Below, one piece after another: positions 8,080-16,012 of a DNA stretch of 64,000 bases. Both the position numbers and the translations under genes were made by a program. Source of the DNA: Streptomyces cylindrosporus. GTDB lineage: Bacteria > Actinomycetota > Actinomycetes > Streptomycetales > Streptomycetaceae. The notes under the pieces were generated by a model. It searched no databases, was not told the origin of the DNA, and worked only from the letters and a program-made list of their open reading frames with translations. The stretch lies in assembly GCF_022698165.1 (NCBI RefSeq), contig NZ_JALDAY010000011.1:124001-188000 (forward strand). The letters run 5' to 3'. How positions within the stretch are numbered: position 1 is the first letter of the stretch; each line of letters opens with the position of its first letter.

Positions 8080-9285
8080 GTGACCACTACGGAGACACTC
8101 ATCGCCGCCGCCGAAGCGCACAGCGCGCACAACTACCACCCGCTGCCCGTGGTCGTCGCCTCCGCCGACGGGGCCTGGATGACGGATGTGGAGGGGAGGC
8201 GGTTTCTGGACCTGCTGGCCGGTTACTCGGCGCTCAATTTCGGCCATCGCAACCGGCGACTGGTGGAGGCGGCGAAGGCGCAGCTGGAGCGGGTGACGCT
8301 GACGTCGCGGGCGTTCCACCACGACCGGTACGCGGCGTTCTGCGAGCAGCTCGCCGGACTGTGCGGCATGGAGATGGTGCTGCCGGTGAACACGGGCGCC
8401 GAGGCGGTGGAGACCGCGGTGAAGACGGCCCGGAAGTGGGGCTACAAGGTCAAGGGCGTGCCCTCGGAGATGGCGAAGATCGTGGTCGCGGGCAACAACT
8501 TCCACGGCCGTACGACAACACTGATCAGCTTCTCCACCGACCCGGAGGCGCGGGCGGACTTCGGGCCCTACACGCCGGGCTTCGAGATCGTGCCGTACGG
8601 GGACCTGACGGCGATGCGGTCGGCGGTCACGGAGAACACGGTCGCGGTGCTGCTGGAGCCGATCCAGGGCGAGGCGGGGGTGCTGGTGCCGCCGGCAGGC
8701 TATCTGCCAGGGGTGCGGGAGCTGACGCGGGAGCGGAACGTGCTGTTCGTCGCCGACGAGATCCAGTCGGGGCTGGGGCGGACGGGGAAGACCTTCGCGT
8801 GCGAGCACGAGGGTGTGGTGCCGGATGTGTATGTGCTCGGGAAGGCGCTGGGCGGGGGGATCGTGCCGGTGTCGGCGGTGGTGTCGAGCGCCGAGGTGCT
8901 CGGGGTGTTCCGGCCCGGGGAGCACGGGTCGACGTTCGGCGGCAACCCGCTGGCCTGCGCGGTGGCGCTGGAGGTGATCGCGATGCTGCGCACGGGCGAG
9001 TTCCAGGCGAGGTCGGCGGAGCTGGGTGAGCATCTGCACCGCGAGCTGGGGGCGTTGGCCGGTACGGGGCGCGTGACGGCGGTACGGGGACGGGGGTTGT
9101 GGGCGGGCGTCGACATCGCCCCGGGCCACGGGACGGGGCGGGAGGTGTCCGAGAAGCTGATGGACCGGGGAGTGCTGGTCAAGGACACGCATGGAGCGAC
9201 GGTGCGGATCGCACCGCCACTGGTGATCGGAAAGGAGGATCTGGACTGGGGGCTCGCTCAGCTGCGGGCGGTTCTCGGGATGTAG
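8080..9285 (+). CDS. rocD: Ornithine--oxo-acid aminotransferase
   Basis: The 401-aa class III PLP aminotransferase transfers the delta-amino group of ornithine to 2-oxoglutarate, giving glutamate semialdehyde. Features include the N-terminal HSAHNYHPLPVV typical of ornithine aminotransferase, MVLPVNTGAEAVETAVK, FVADEIQSGLGRTGK, and the PLP lysine in VLGKALGGG. GTG 8080 follows CGGGAG. It is divergent from glyA and convergent with a glutathionylspermidine-synthase-like gene, with an 8-bp gap. There is no arginase or proline gene nearby, so its pathway use is inferred from the family. Confidence 0.95.
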   Translation: MTTTETLIAAAEAHSAHNYHPLPVVVASADGAWMTDVEGRRFLDLLAGYSALNFGHRNRRLVEAAKAQLERVTLTSRAFHHDRYAAFCEQLAGLCGMEMVLPVNTGAEAVETAVKTARKWGYKVKGVPSEMAKIVVAGNNFHGRTTTLISFSTDPEARADFGPYTPGFEIVPYGDLTAMRSAVTENTVAVLLEPIQGEAGVLVPPAGYLPGVRELTRERNVLFVADEIQSGLGRTGKTFACEHEGVVPDVYVLGKALGGGIVPVSAVVSSAEVLGVFRPGEHGSTFGGNPLACAVALEVIAMLRTGEFQARSAELGEHLHRELGALAGTGRVTAVRGRGLWAGVDIAPGHGTGREVSEKLMDRGVLVKDTHGATVRIAPPLVIGKEDLDWGLAQLRAVLGM

Positions 9286-9292
9286 AGCGCGG

Positions 9293-10477
9293 TCAGCGGA
9301 TCACATGGGGCAGGAAGCGCGCGTACTCGTCCGTGATCAGGCCCGAGGACTCGCGGATGCCGAGGCCCGCCGACTCGTTCTCGACGACCCATGCGCCGAG
9401 GACGACGCGGTTGCCGTCGAAGTCGGGCAGGGGGGCCAACTCCTGGTAGCAGCACGGCTCTTGGCGCAGGACCGGCTCGCTTCCGGGTTCGTGGACGGTC
9501 ACTCCGGCGCCCTCGCGGCCGAGCAGGGGCTTGGCGACGTAACCGGTCGTCGTGGCGAGTTCGCGCGGGCCGTCGAGGTAGGACGGGAGGAGGTTCGGGT
9601 GGCCGGGGTGGAGGTCCCAGAGGACGGCCAGGAGGGCCTTGTTGCTCAGGAGCATCTTCCAGGCCGGTTCGATCCACAGGGTGGTGCCGGTGCCGCCGCC
9701 GTTGTCGAGGGTGTCGAGGACGTGGCCGGCGAAGGTGTCGGTGGTGAGCCACTCCCAGGGGTAGAGCTTGAAGCAGCTGCGGATGAAGCGGAGTTGGTTG
9801 TCGACGAAGCGGCCGGAGAGGTGGTCCCAGCCGATCTCCTCCATCGAGATCCAGTCGGTGTCCAGGCCGGCCTGTTCGGCGGTCTCCTTGAGGTAGGCGA
9901 CGGTCATCAGGTCCTCGCCGAGCTCGTCGTCCGAGGAGTGCGCGAAGTAGAGGGGGCTGCCGGGCGGGAGGAGAGCGGACTGTTTCCTCCAGGCGGCGAC
10001 GAGGCGTTCGTGGAGGGAGTTCCACTGGTCGGCGCCCGGGAAGCGTTCCTCCATCCAGAACCACTGGGGTGAGGCGGCCTCGACCAGGGACGTGGGGGTG
10101 TCGGCGTTGTACTCCAGCAGCTTCGCCGGGCCAGTGCCGTCGTAGCGGAGGTCGAAGCGGCCGTAGAGGGACGGGAGTTCGTCGCGTCGGCGCCAGGCCT
10201 CCGCGACCGCTTCGGCGACGCGCGGGTCGGTGATGCCGAGGTCGGCGAAGCGGCCGGCCTCGACGATGTGGTCGGCCGCCGCGAGGCACATCGCGTGGAG
10301 TTCCTCGACGACCTCCTCCAGGGCTTCCACCTCGGGGAGCGTGAAGGAGTAGTAGGCGCTCTCGTCCCAGTAGGGGCGCAGGGAGCCGTCGGGGTGGCGG
10401 GTGAGCGGGTAGACGAGGCCCTGTGCCTCGACGGTCTGCTGCCAGTCGGGGCGCGGGGTGATGGTGTGGCGTTCCAT
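9293..10477 (-). CDS. Glutathionylspermidine synthase family protein (YgiC-like ATP-grasp)
   Basis: The 394-aa protein matches the C-terminal ATP-grasp synthetase domain of glutathionylspermidine synthase: RPYWDESAYYSF near the N-terminus, RFDLRYDGTGPAKLLEYNADTPT, the late block KPLLGREGAGVTVHEPG, and VLGAWVVENESAGLGIRES at the end. Streptomyces use mycothiol rather than glutathione, so the true amide-bond product is unknown. The ATG at 10477 lacks a strong ribosome site and lies 35 bases after a small lipoprotein gene. In E. coli the homolog ygiC is paired with the ygiB lipoprotein gene, and the same pairing is seen here. Confidence 0.88.
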   Translation of the reverse strand: MERHTITPRPDWQQTVEAQGLVYPLTRHPDGSLRPYWDESAYYSFTLPEVEALEEVVEELHAMCLAAADHIVEAGRFADLGITDPRVAEAVAEAWRRRDELPSLYGRFDLRYDGTGPAKLLEYNADTPTSLVEAASPQWFWMEERFPGADQWNSLHERLVAAWRKQSALLPPGSPLYFAHSSDDELGEDLMTVAYLKETAEQAGLDTDWISMEEIGWDHLSGRFVDNQLRFIRSCFKLYPWEWLTTDTFAGHVLDTLDNGGGTGTTLWIEPAWKMLLSNKALLAVLWDLHPGHPNLLPSYLDGPRELATTTGYVAKPLLGREGAGVTVHEPGSEPVLRQEPCCYQELAPLPDFDGNRVVLGAWVVENESAGLGIRESSGLITDEYARFLPHVIR

Positions 10478-10511
10478 GGTGTACGGGGTCTGCTCCGGTC
10501 CGGGATCCTGG

Positions 10512-10865
10512 TCAGCCGCCGGAGCTGCCCTTGCCGCTGCCGAAGCCGCCGCGGGAGACACCGTGGCCGCCACTCGTTCCGCCGGAGCCGCTGGAGGCCT
10601 TGCGGGGCTTGGTGAAGGAGCCGCCGTCGACCCAGTTGCCGCGCTTCTCGCCCTCGTAGTACCAGGCGCTGTCGGCCGAGGACTTGGTGGTCGTGCAGTT
10701 CTTGTCGGCGACGACCTTGTAGCCCTTGGTGAGGTTGTAGCTGTCGCGGTCGACGCAGCGCTTGTCGGGGTCGTCGGAGGAGCAGGCGGTGAGGGCGGCG
10801 GCGAGGAGGCCCATGCCGCCGAGGACGACGGTGCCGGAGCGGAGTTGTCTGCGTGCGTCAGCCAT
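10512..10865 (-). CDS. Small YgiB-like (DUF1190-type) lipoprotein
   Basis: The 117-aa product has a signal peptide ending in a lipobox (AALTACSS, Cys near residue 28), a central domain (DKRCVDRDSYNLTKGYKVV, then WYYEG), and a Gly/Ser-rich tail containing VSRGGFGS. The RGGFG tail is the hallmark of the E. coli YgiB family. ATG 10865 has GGGGAG upstream. It is the first gene of a two-gene operon with the YgiC-like ligase. Family assignment is by motif and partner, since the middle part is much shorter than in E. coli. Confidence 0.7.
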   Translation of the reverse strand: MADARRQLRSGTVVLGGMGLLAAALTACSSDDPDKRCVDRDSYNLTKGYKVVADKNCTTTKSSADSAWYYEGEKRGNWVDGGSFTKPRKASSGSGGTSGGHGVSRGGFGSGKGSSGG

Positions 10866-10880
10866 GTGCGTGTCTCCCCG

Positions 10881-10928
10881 TTGGTGTTGCCGGTGTTCGA
10901 TCTGCTGGTGCTGCCGGTGTTCGGTCTG
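10881..10928. repeat. Tandem 24-bp duplication upstream of the YgiB-like gene
   Basis: Copies at 10881-10904 and 10905-10928 share 20 of 24 positions (core TGCCGGTGTTCG). They lie in the 5' region of the lipoprotein gene. Nothing else is recognisable in this gap. Confidence 0.75.
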
Positions 10929-11005
10929 CGGCGGCCAGCCTAAAGATCGGTGTGAGGCCGGGCGCAGGCACCCCGGTCCTAGCGCCCCTCCCCTACAGTC
11001 ACTTT

Positions 11006-11839
11006 GTGATCTTTGGGATGGTGTGCGCGCTCGGGGCGGCGGTCTGCTTCGGTACGGCGACGGTGCTGCAGGCGGTCGCCGCGAGGGCGGCGAGCACGGG
11101 TGAGGGTGGGGACGCGGCGCTGTTGCTGCGGGCCGTGCGGCAGTGGCGGTATCTGGCCGGGCTGGCGCTGGACGGGCTGGGGTTCCTGTTGCAGATCGCC
11201 GCGTTGCGGTCGATCCCCATCTACGCGGTCGGGGCCGCGCTGGCCTCCAGCCTGGCGGTGACGGCAGTGGTGGCCGCGCGGCTGTTGCGGGTACGGCTGA
11301 GCCGGAGCGAGTGGGCGGCGGTCGGGGTCGTGTGCGCCGGGCTCGCGATGCTGGGGCTGGCGTCCGGGGGCGAGGGGGATCAGGAGGGGACGACGGCGCT
11401 GAAGTACGCGATGCTCGGCACCGCCGTGGGGGTGCTGCTGCTCGGGCTGGTGGGTGGCCGGTGGTCCGGGCGGGGGCGGGCGCTGGTGCTCGGCCTGGGG
11501 GCCGGGTTCGGGTTCGGGGTGGTGGAGGTGTCGGTGCGGCTCATCGACTCGCTCGCGCCGTCGGTGCTGCTCACCAACCCGGCGACGTACGCCCTGTTGC
11601 TCGGCGGGGGCGCCGCGTTCCTGCTGCTGACGTCGGCCCTGCAGCGCGGCTCGGTGACCACGGCCACGGCGGGCATGGTGATCGGGGAGACGATCGGGCC
11701 GGCGGCGGTCGGCGTGGTGTGGCTCGGCGACCGGACACGAGAAGGGCTGACCTGGCTGGCGGTACTGGGGTTCGCGGTGGCCGTGGCGGGAGCGCTGGCA
11801 CTGGCACGGTTCGGGGAGGCGCCGGCGGAGGAGACGTGA
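11006..11839 (+). CDS. DMT/EamA-like integral membrane protein
   Basis: The product of about 277 aa consists almost entirely of hydrophobic segments, roughly nine to ten helices, in the drug/metabolite transporter layout: GMVCALGAAVCFGTATVLQA at the start, then SIPIYAVGAALASSLAVTA and GMVIGETIGPAAVGVVWLGD late in the protein. The GTG at 11006 is only a few bases after a TACAGT -10-like hexamer, so the mRNA is probably leaderless. The open frame runs back to 10853 but the upstream codons are repeat DNA. The substrate is unknown. It is convergent with a MocR-type gene across a repeat array. Confidence 0.78.
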   Translation: MIFGMVCALGAAVCFGTATVLQAVAARAASTGEGGDAALLLRAVRQWRYLAGLALDGLGFLLQIAALRSIPIYAVGAALASSLAVTAVVAARLLRVRLSRSEWAAVGVVCAGLAMLGLASGGEGDQEGTTALKYAMLGTAVGVLLLGLVGGRWSGRGRALVLGLGAGFGFGVVEVSVRLIDSLAPSVLLTNPATYALLLGGGAAFLLLTSALQRGSVTTATAGMVIGETIGPAAVGVVWLGDRTREGLTWLAVLGFAVAVAGALALARFGEAPAEET

Positions 11840-11841
11840 GC

Positions 11842-11925
11842 GTCCCTACGCCCCTGACCATGCACCCCGTCCCTACGCCCCCCGACCATGCACCCCGTCC
11901 CTGCCCGCCCTCGACCACGCACCCC
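11842..11925. repeat. Three imperfect 27-29 bp direct repeats between convergent genes
   Basis: Units at 11842-11868, 11869-11896 and 11897-11925 begin GTCCCTACGCCCC or a variant and end CATGCACCCC or CACGCACCCC. They fill the gap between the permease stop and the regulator stop. No hairpin terminator is obvious. Origin by local duplication is likely. Confidence 0.85.
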
Positions 11926-11938
11926 GGGGAAGTCGTAT

Positions 11939-13327
11939 TCACGAATGCAGTGAAGCGCACAGTGCGTCGAGTGCGCCCGACCACGCGTGGTCCGGCGGTG
12001 TCCCGTATCCGACGACCAGCGCGTCCCGGCGCTCGACGGCCGCGTCCGGGTGCTGGTAGCGGTGCAGTTCGTGCAGGGCGAGCCCGTGCCAGGCCGCCGC
12101 GCGCAGCGCCGCCTGCTCGGTGCCGGGCGGCAGTCGCAGCACCAGGTGGAGGCCGGCCGCGATGCCGGTGGCGTGCACCTGCGGGGCACGGCGGGCGAGC
12201 TCCGCGACCAGGGCGTCACGTCGGCGCCGGTAGCGCAGCCGGGCGGCGCGGACATGGCGGTCGTAGGCGCCGGAGACGATGAACTCGGCGAGGGTCAGCT
12301 GGTCCAGGGCCCCGCAGGAGTCGGTACCGCCCTTGGCCCGTACCGCCTCCTCCATGACGCTCGGCGGCAGCACCAGCCAGGCCAGACGCAGGCCGGGGGC
12401 GAGGGACTTGCTGGCGGTGCCGGCGTAGACGACGTGGTCGGGGTCGAGGCCCTGGAGGGCGCCGACGGGCTGGCGGTCGTAGCGGAACTCGCCGTCGTAG
12501 TCGTCCTCGATCACCACTCCCCCGGTGCGCCGCGCCCAGTCGACGACGATCGCGCGCCGGTTCCGGTGCAGGGTGCCGCCGATCGGGAACTGGTGGGCGG
12601 GCGTGAGCAGTACGGCGGCCTCGTCGCCCAACTCCCTCGGGTCCGTGCCGAGTTCGTCGACAGGCAGCGGGACCGTGCGCAGACTGGCGTCGGCGAGCAG
12701 CTTCCAGTGCACGTCGAGGCCGTACGACTCCACGGCGACGGTGTGCCCGCCGCGCCCCCGCAACACCGCGGCCAGGATGCGCAGGCCGTGCGAGAACCCC
12801 GCGCACACCAGGATGCGTTCGGGGTCCGCGCGCACGCCCCGGGCCCGGGACAGGTATCCCGCGAGGGCGGCGCGGAGTTCGGGGCGGCCGCGGGGGTCGC
12901 CGTAGTCGAGGGCCTGGTACGGGGCCGCCGTGAGGGCGCGGCGGGCGGCCTTGAGCCACTCGGCGCGGGGGAAGGTGGTGAGATCCGGGGTGCCGGGGAT
13001 CAGGTTGTAGGCGGGTCGGCTGTGGGCGCGGGGGCGGGGAGCGGGGTTCGCCGGTGGTACGACCCTCCGCTCGGCGACGCGCGTGCCCGAACCCTGGCGT
13101 GCCGTGAGCCAGCCCTCCGCCACCAGGTCGGCGTACGCGTCCGCGACCGTGTTGCGGGCGATGCCCAGGTCCGCGGCGAGCGTGCGGGAGGAGGGCAGCC
13201 GGGTGCCGGGGGCGAGCCGGCCGGTGCGGACGGCCTCGCGCAGGGCGTCGGTGAGGCCCCGGCGCACGCCCGCCCCGGTCGGTTCCAGATGCAGGTCGAC
13301 GCCGAAAGTGGCCCATGATTCTGCCAT
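11939..13327 (-). CDS. MocR/PdxR-type transcriptional regulator (GntR HTH plus aminotransferase domain)
   Basis: The 462-aa protein has an N-terminal GntR winged helix (LPSSRTLAADLGIARNTVADAYADLVAEGWL, residues about 42-75) and a class I aminotransferase-like C-terminal domain with the PLP-lysine segment YAGTASKSLAPGLRLAW. Such regulators bind PLP or an amino-acid-PLP adduct and control vitamin B6, GABA or amino-acid genes. ATG 13327 is 46 bp from the divergent carboxymuconolactone-decarboxylase-like gene, and the shared gap holds palindromes, so it probably controls that operon and itself. Confidence 0.92.
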   Translation of the reverse strand: MAESWATFGVDLHLEPTGAGVRRGLTDALREAVRTGRLAPGTRLPSSRTLAADLGIARNTVADAYADLVAEGWLTARQGSGTRVAERRVVPPANPAPRPRAHSRPAYNLIPGTPDLTTFPRAEWLKAARRALTAAPYQALDYGDPRGRPELRAALAGYLSRARGVRADPERILVCAGFSHGLRILAAVLRGRGGHTVAVESYGLDVHWKLLADASLRTVPLPVDELGTDPRELGDEAAVLLTPAHQFPIGGTLHRNRRAIVVDWARRTGGVVIEDDYDGEFRYDRQPVGALQGLDPDHVVYAGTASKSLAPGLRLAWLVLPPSVMEEAVRAKGGTDSCGALDQLTLAEFIVSGAYDRHVRAARLRYRRRRDALVAELARRAPQVHATGIAAGLHLVLRLPPGTEQAALRAAAWHGLALHELHRYQHPDAAVERRDALVVGYGTPPDHAWSGALDALCASLHS

Positions 13328-13331
13328 GGAA

Positions 13332-13371
13332 ATGGACCATACCCTTGGGCAGCCTCGATCCTAGGGTCGAG
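13332..13371. promoter_or_regulatory. Operator-like palindromes in the MocR / CMD divergent promoter
   Basis: ATGGACCAT (13332-13340) and an 18-bp near-palindrome CTCGATCCTAGGGTCGAG (13354-13371, one mismatched pair) lie in the 46-bp gap between the two divergent genes. The second ends three bases before the ATG at 13374. Binding by the neighbouring MocR regulator is inference. Confidence 0.45.
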
Positions 13372-13373
13372 AC

Positions 13374-13871
13374 ATGACCACAGAGGAGATCACCGATCAC
13401 GCGGCCGAACGGCCGGCCCGGATGCACTGGGCGCAGCTCGCCCCCGAGGTGTACAAGGCGATGGCCCGCCTCGACACGGCAGCCAAGCAGGGCCTCGACC
13501 CTAGCCTGGTGGAGCTGGTGCGGCTGCGCGCCTCCGCCCTCAACCACTGCGCGTTCTGCCTAGACATGCACACCAAGGACGCGCTCGCGGCGGGCGAGAG
13601 CGTCCAGCGGATCGTGCAGCTGAACGCGTGGGAGGAGTCGCAGCACTTCTACACGGAGAAGGAGCTCGCCGCGATCGAGCTCACGGAGGCCGTGACCGTC
13701 CTGACCGACGGATTCGTGCCCGACGAGGTGTACGAGAAGGCCGCCAAGCACTTCGAGGAGGCCGAGCTGGCGCAGCTGATCGCCACCATCGCGGTGATCA
13801 ACGCCTGGAACCGGTTCGGCGTGACCACGCGTATGGTGCCGGGCCACTACCAGCCGGGAGACCTCGGGTGA
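13374..13871 (+). CDS. Carboxymuconolactone decarboxylase family (AhpD-like) protein, copy 1
   Basis: The 165-aa protein has the redox CxxC motif of the AhpD/CMD family in LNHCAFCLDMH (about residues 57-67) and the trailing helices FVPDEVYEKAAKHF and AINAWNRFGV-type block. AhpD-like members act as alkylhydroperoxidases or thiol oxidoreductases. It is divergent from the MocR gene and overlaps the next gene by four bases (GTGA), so the two are coupled. The two neighbours are about half identical by eye and clearly arose by tandem duplication. Confidence 0.88.
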   Translation: MTTEEITDHAAERPARMHWAQLAPEVYKAMARLDTAAKQGLDPSLVELVRLRASALNHCAFCLDMHTKDALAAGESVQRIVQLNAWEESQHFYTEKELAAIELTEAVTVLTDGFVPDEVYEKAAKHFEEAELAQLIATIAVINAWNRFGVTTRMVPGHYQPGDLG

Positions 13872-14317
13872 CGGCTCGTACGCAGCTGCTCGACCGCGCG
13901 GTGGCACAGGCGATGTCCGCGGTCAGCGCCGCCGCCAAGCGGGGACTGGGTGACCCCGCGCTCGCCGAACTGGTCGCCATCCGCGCCTCGCAGCTCAACC
14001 ACTGCGCCTTCTGCCTCGACATGCACCTCGAGATCGCCCGCAAGCACGGGGTGCGTGAGCAGCAGCTCGACCTGCTCGCCGCCTGGGAGGAGGCCGGGGA
14101 CGACCTCTTCGACGAGCGGGAGCGGACCGCGCTCGCGCTGACCGAGGCGGTCACGGTACTCACCGACGGCTTCGTGCCGGACGACGTGTACGAGCGGGCC
14201 GCCAAGCACTTCGGCGAGCGTGAACTCGCCCATCTCATCGGGTTGATCGTCGCCATCAACAACTGGAACCGCGTGATGGTCAGCCGCCGTGTCCCGCCGG
14301 GGGGTTACACACCGTGA
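13868..14317 (+). CDS. Carboxymuconolactone decarboxylase family (AhpD-like) protein, copy 2
   Basis: This 149-aa paralog of the preceding gene keeps LNHCAFCLDMHLEIARKHG and TEAVTVLTDGFVPDDVYERA almost unchanged. The GTG at 13868 overlaps the upstream TGA (GTGA). The open frame extends upstream, but only inside the coding region of copy 1. It lacks the N-terminal extension of copy 1 (AERPARMHWAQLAPEVYKAM). It overlaps the next start in the same way, giving a tight three-gene operon. Two copies may form a heteromer; that is inference. Confidence 0.88.
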   Translation: MTARTQLLDRAVAQAMSAVSAAAKRGLGDPALAELVAIRASQLNHCAFCLDMHLEIARKHGVREQQLDLLAAWEEAGDDLFDERERTALALTEAVTVLTDGFVPDDVYERAAKHFGERELAHLIGLIVAINNWNRVMVSRRVPPGGYTP

Positions 14318-15045
14318 ACGCCATGAGCAAGGTCGAGATCTTCCGCGCGCTGCACAAGGGCCGCCTCCCCGGCGGCCCCCTCGTGCTGCCGGGCCCCTGG
14401 GACGCGGTGAGCGCGCGGGTGCTGGAGGAGGCCGGGTGGCCGGCCCTCGCGACACCCAGCGCGGGAGTCGCGGCCTCGCTCGGGTACGAGGACGGGTCCA
14501 CGCCGGCCGAGGAGATGTTCGCCGCGGTGGCGCGCATCTGCCGGGCCGTCGACGTGCCCGTGTCGGCCGACGTCGAGGACGGGTACGGGCTCGCGCCGAA
14601 GGAGCTCGTGGAGCGGCTGCTGGAGGCGGGGGCCGTCGGCTGCAACCTCGAGGACTCGAACGGGGGTGTCCTCAAGGACCCGCGCGAGCACGCCGACTGG
14701 CTCGCGGAGGTGCGGTACGAGGCCGGCGACCAGCTGTTCGTCAACGCCCGCGTCGACGTCTTCGCGTACGGCGACGGCGATCCCGAACGGGCCATCGAGC
14801 GGGCCGCGTTGTACGTCGCCGCCGGCGCCGAGTGCGTCTATCCGATCGGCGCCCCGACGGACGTACTGCCCCTGCTGCGGTCCGGGATCCAGGGGCCGGT
14901 CAATGTGCACGGCACGCTGAACGGCGGCCCCTCACCCGCCGAACTCGGCGAACTCGGGGCCACCCGCGTCACGTTCGGGCCGACGCTGCAGCGCTGGGCG
15001 GCGCTGGCGTTCAAGGGAATGGCCGACGAGCTGAAGAAGCGCTGA
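14314..15045 (+). CDS. Isocitrate lyase/PEP mutase superfamily protein
   Basis: The 243-aa TIM-barrel protein shows the superfamily signature VSADVEDGYG (metal-binding acidic cluster), CNLEDSNGG and LPGPWDAVSARVLEEAG. Family members cleave or form C-C or P-C bonds next to a carboxylate, for example methylisocitrate or oxaloacetate. The KKCGH-type lyase motif is not visible, so the reaction cannot be assigned. The GTG start at 14314 overlaps the previous TGA (GTGA). It is the third gene of the MocR-adjacent operon and is convergent with the betaine-binding lipoprotein gene across three bases. Confidence 0.85.
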   Translation: MNAMSKVEIFRALHKGRLPGGPLVLPGPWDAVSARVLEEAGWPALATPSAGVAASLGYEDGSTPAEEMFAAVARICRAVDVPVSADVEDGYGLAPKELVERLLEAGAVGCNLEDSNGGVLKDPREHADWLAEVRYEAGDQLFVNARVDVFAYGDGDPERAIERAALYVAAGAECVYPIGAPTDVLPLLRSGIQGPVNVHGTLNGGPSPAELGELGATRVTFGPTLQRWAALAFKGMADELKKR

Positions 15046-15048
15046 CGG

Positions 15049-16011
15049 TCAGGACAGCCACGCCTTCCACGTGGACGCGTGGCCGTCCACCCACTTCTTC
15101 GCCGCCTGCTCGGGCGTGAGCTTCTGGTCGGCGATCATCAGGGAGACCTCGTTCTGGTCCTCGGTCGTCCACTTGAACTTCTTCAGGAAGGCCGCAGCCT
15201 TGCCGCCCTTCCTGGAGAAGTCGGCGTTGAGGTACTTCTGCAGCGGGGTGTGCGGATAGGCGCAGGCGACCTTCGCCGCGTCGGCGTCGCAGCCCTCCTT
15301 GTACGCCGGCAGCTTCACCTCGGTCATCGGGACCTTCTTGAACAGCCACTGCGGCGCGTACCAGTACGTCAGGAAGGGCTTCTTCTCCTTGGCGAACTGC
15401 CTGATCTGCGTGATCTGCGCCGCCTCCGAACCGGCGAACACCACCTGGTAGTCCAGCTTCAGGTTGCTCACCAGCGCCTTGTCGTTGGTGACGTACGACG
15501 GTGAGCCGTCCATCAGCTGACCCTTGCCGCCGCTCTCCGCGGTGCGGAACAGGGAGGCGTACTTGTTGAGGTTCTTCCAGTTCGTGATGTCGGGATGCTG
15601 CTTCACGAGGTACGTCGGCACGTACCAGCCGATGTGCCCGGTCACCCCGAGCCCGCCGCCGCGCGCGATCGTCTTCTTGTCGTCGACGTACCGCTTCTCC
15701 TGGTCGGGGTGGCCCCAGTCCTCCAGGATCGCGTCGACGCGGCCCTGGCTGAGCGCGTCCCACGCGGGCACCTCGTCGACCTGGACGGTGTCGACGCGGT
15801 AGCCGAGCTTGTGCTCCAGGAGGTACTGGGCGACGGCGACGTTGGCCTGCGCGCCGACCCAGGACTGGACGGACAGGGTCACGGTCTTGGCGCCCTGGGC
15901 GCCCGCGAAGGGGGAGGCCTGCTTGGTCATGTCGGCGGCGCCGCAGCCGGTGAGGAGGGCGAGGGAGGCGGCCGAAGAAACGATCAGAGCTGTGCGTTTG
16001 CTCAGTACCAT
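15049..16011 (-). CDS. Glycine betaine/proline-type ABC transporter substrate-binding lipoprotein
   Basis: The 320-aa OpuAC/ProX-family binding protein has a lipoprotein signal (SLALLTGCGA, Cys near residue 22) and then SVQSWVGAQANVAVAQYLLE, VPAWDALSQGRVDAILEDWG and TYWYAPQWLFKKV, the last giving aromatic residues as in quaternary-amine cages. ATG 16011 follows the permease stop by one base; an in-frame GTG at 16023 overlaps it. It is the last gene of the ABC operon. Whether it prefers choline or glycine betaine is not decided by sequence, but the linked choline-oxidation genes suggest choline. Confidence 0.92.
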   Translation of the reverse strand: MVLSKRTALIVSSAASLALLTGCGAADMTKQASPFAGAQGAKTVTLSVQSWVGAQANVAVAQYLLEHKLGYRVDTVQVDEVPAWDALSQGRVDAILEDWGHPDQEKRYVDDKKTIARGGGLGVTGHIGWYVPTYLVKQHPDITNWKNLNKYASLFRTAESGGKGQLMDGSPSYVTNDKALVSNLKLDYQVVFAGSEAAQITQIRQFAKEKKPFLTYWYAPQWLFKKVPMTEVKLPAYKEGCDADAAKVACAYPHTPLQKYLNADFSRKGGKAAAFLKKFKWTTEDQNEVSLMIADQKLTPEQAAKKWVDGHASTWKAWLS

Positions 16012-16012
16012 G

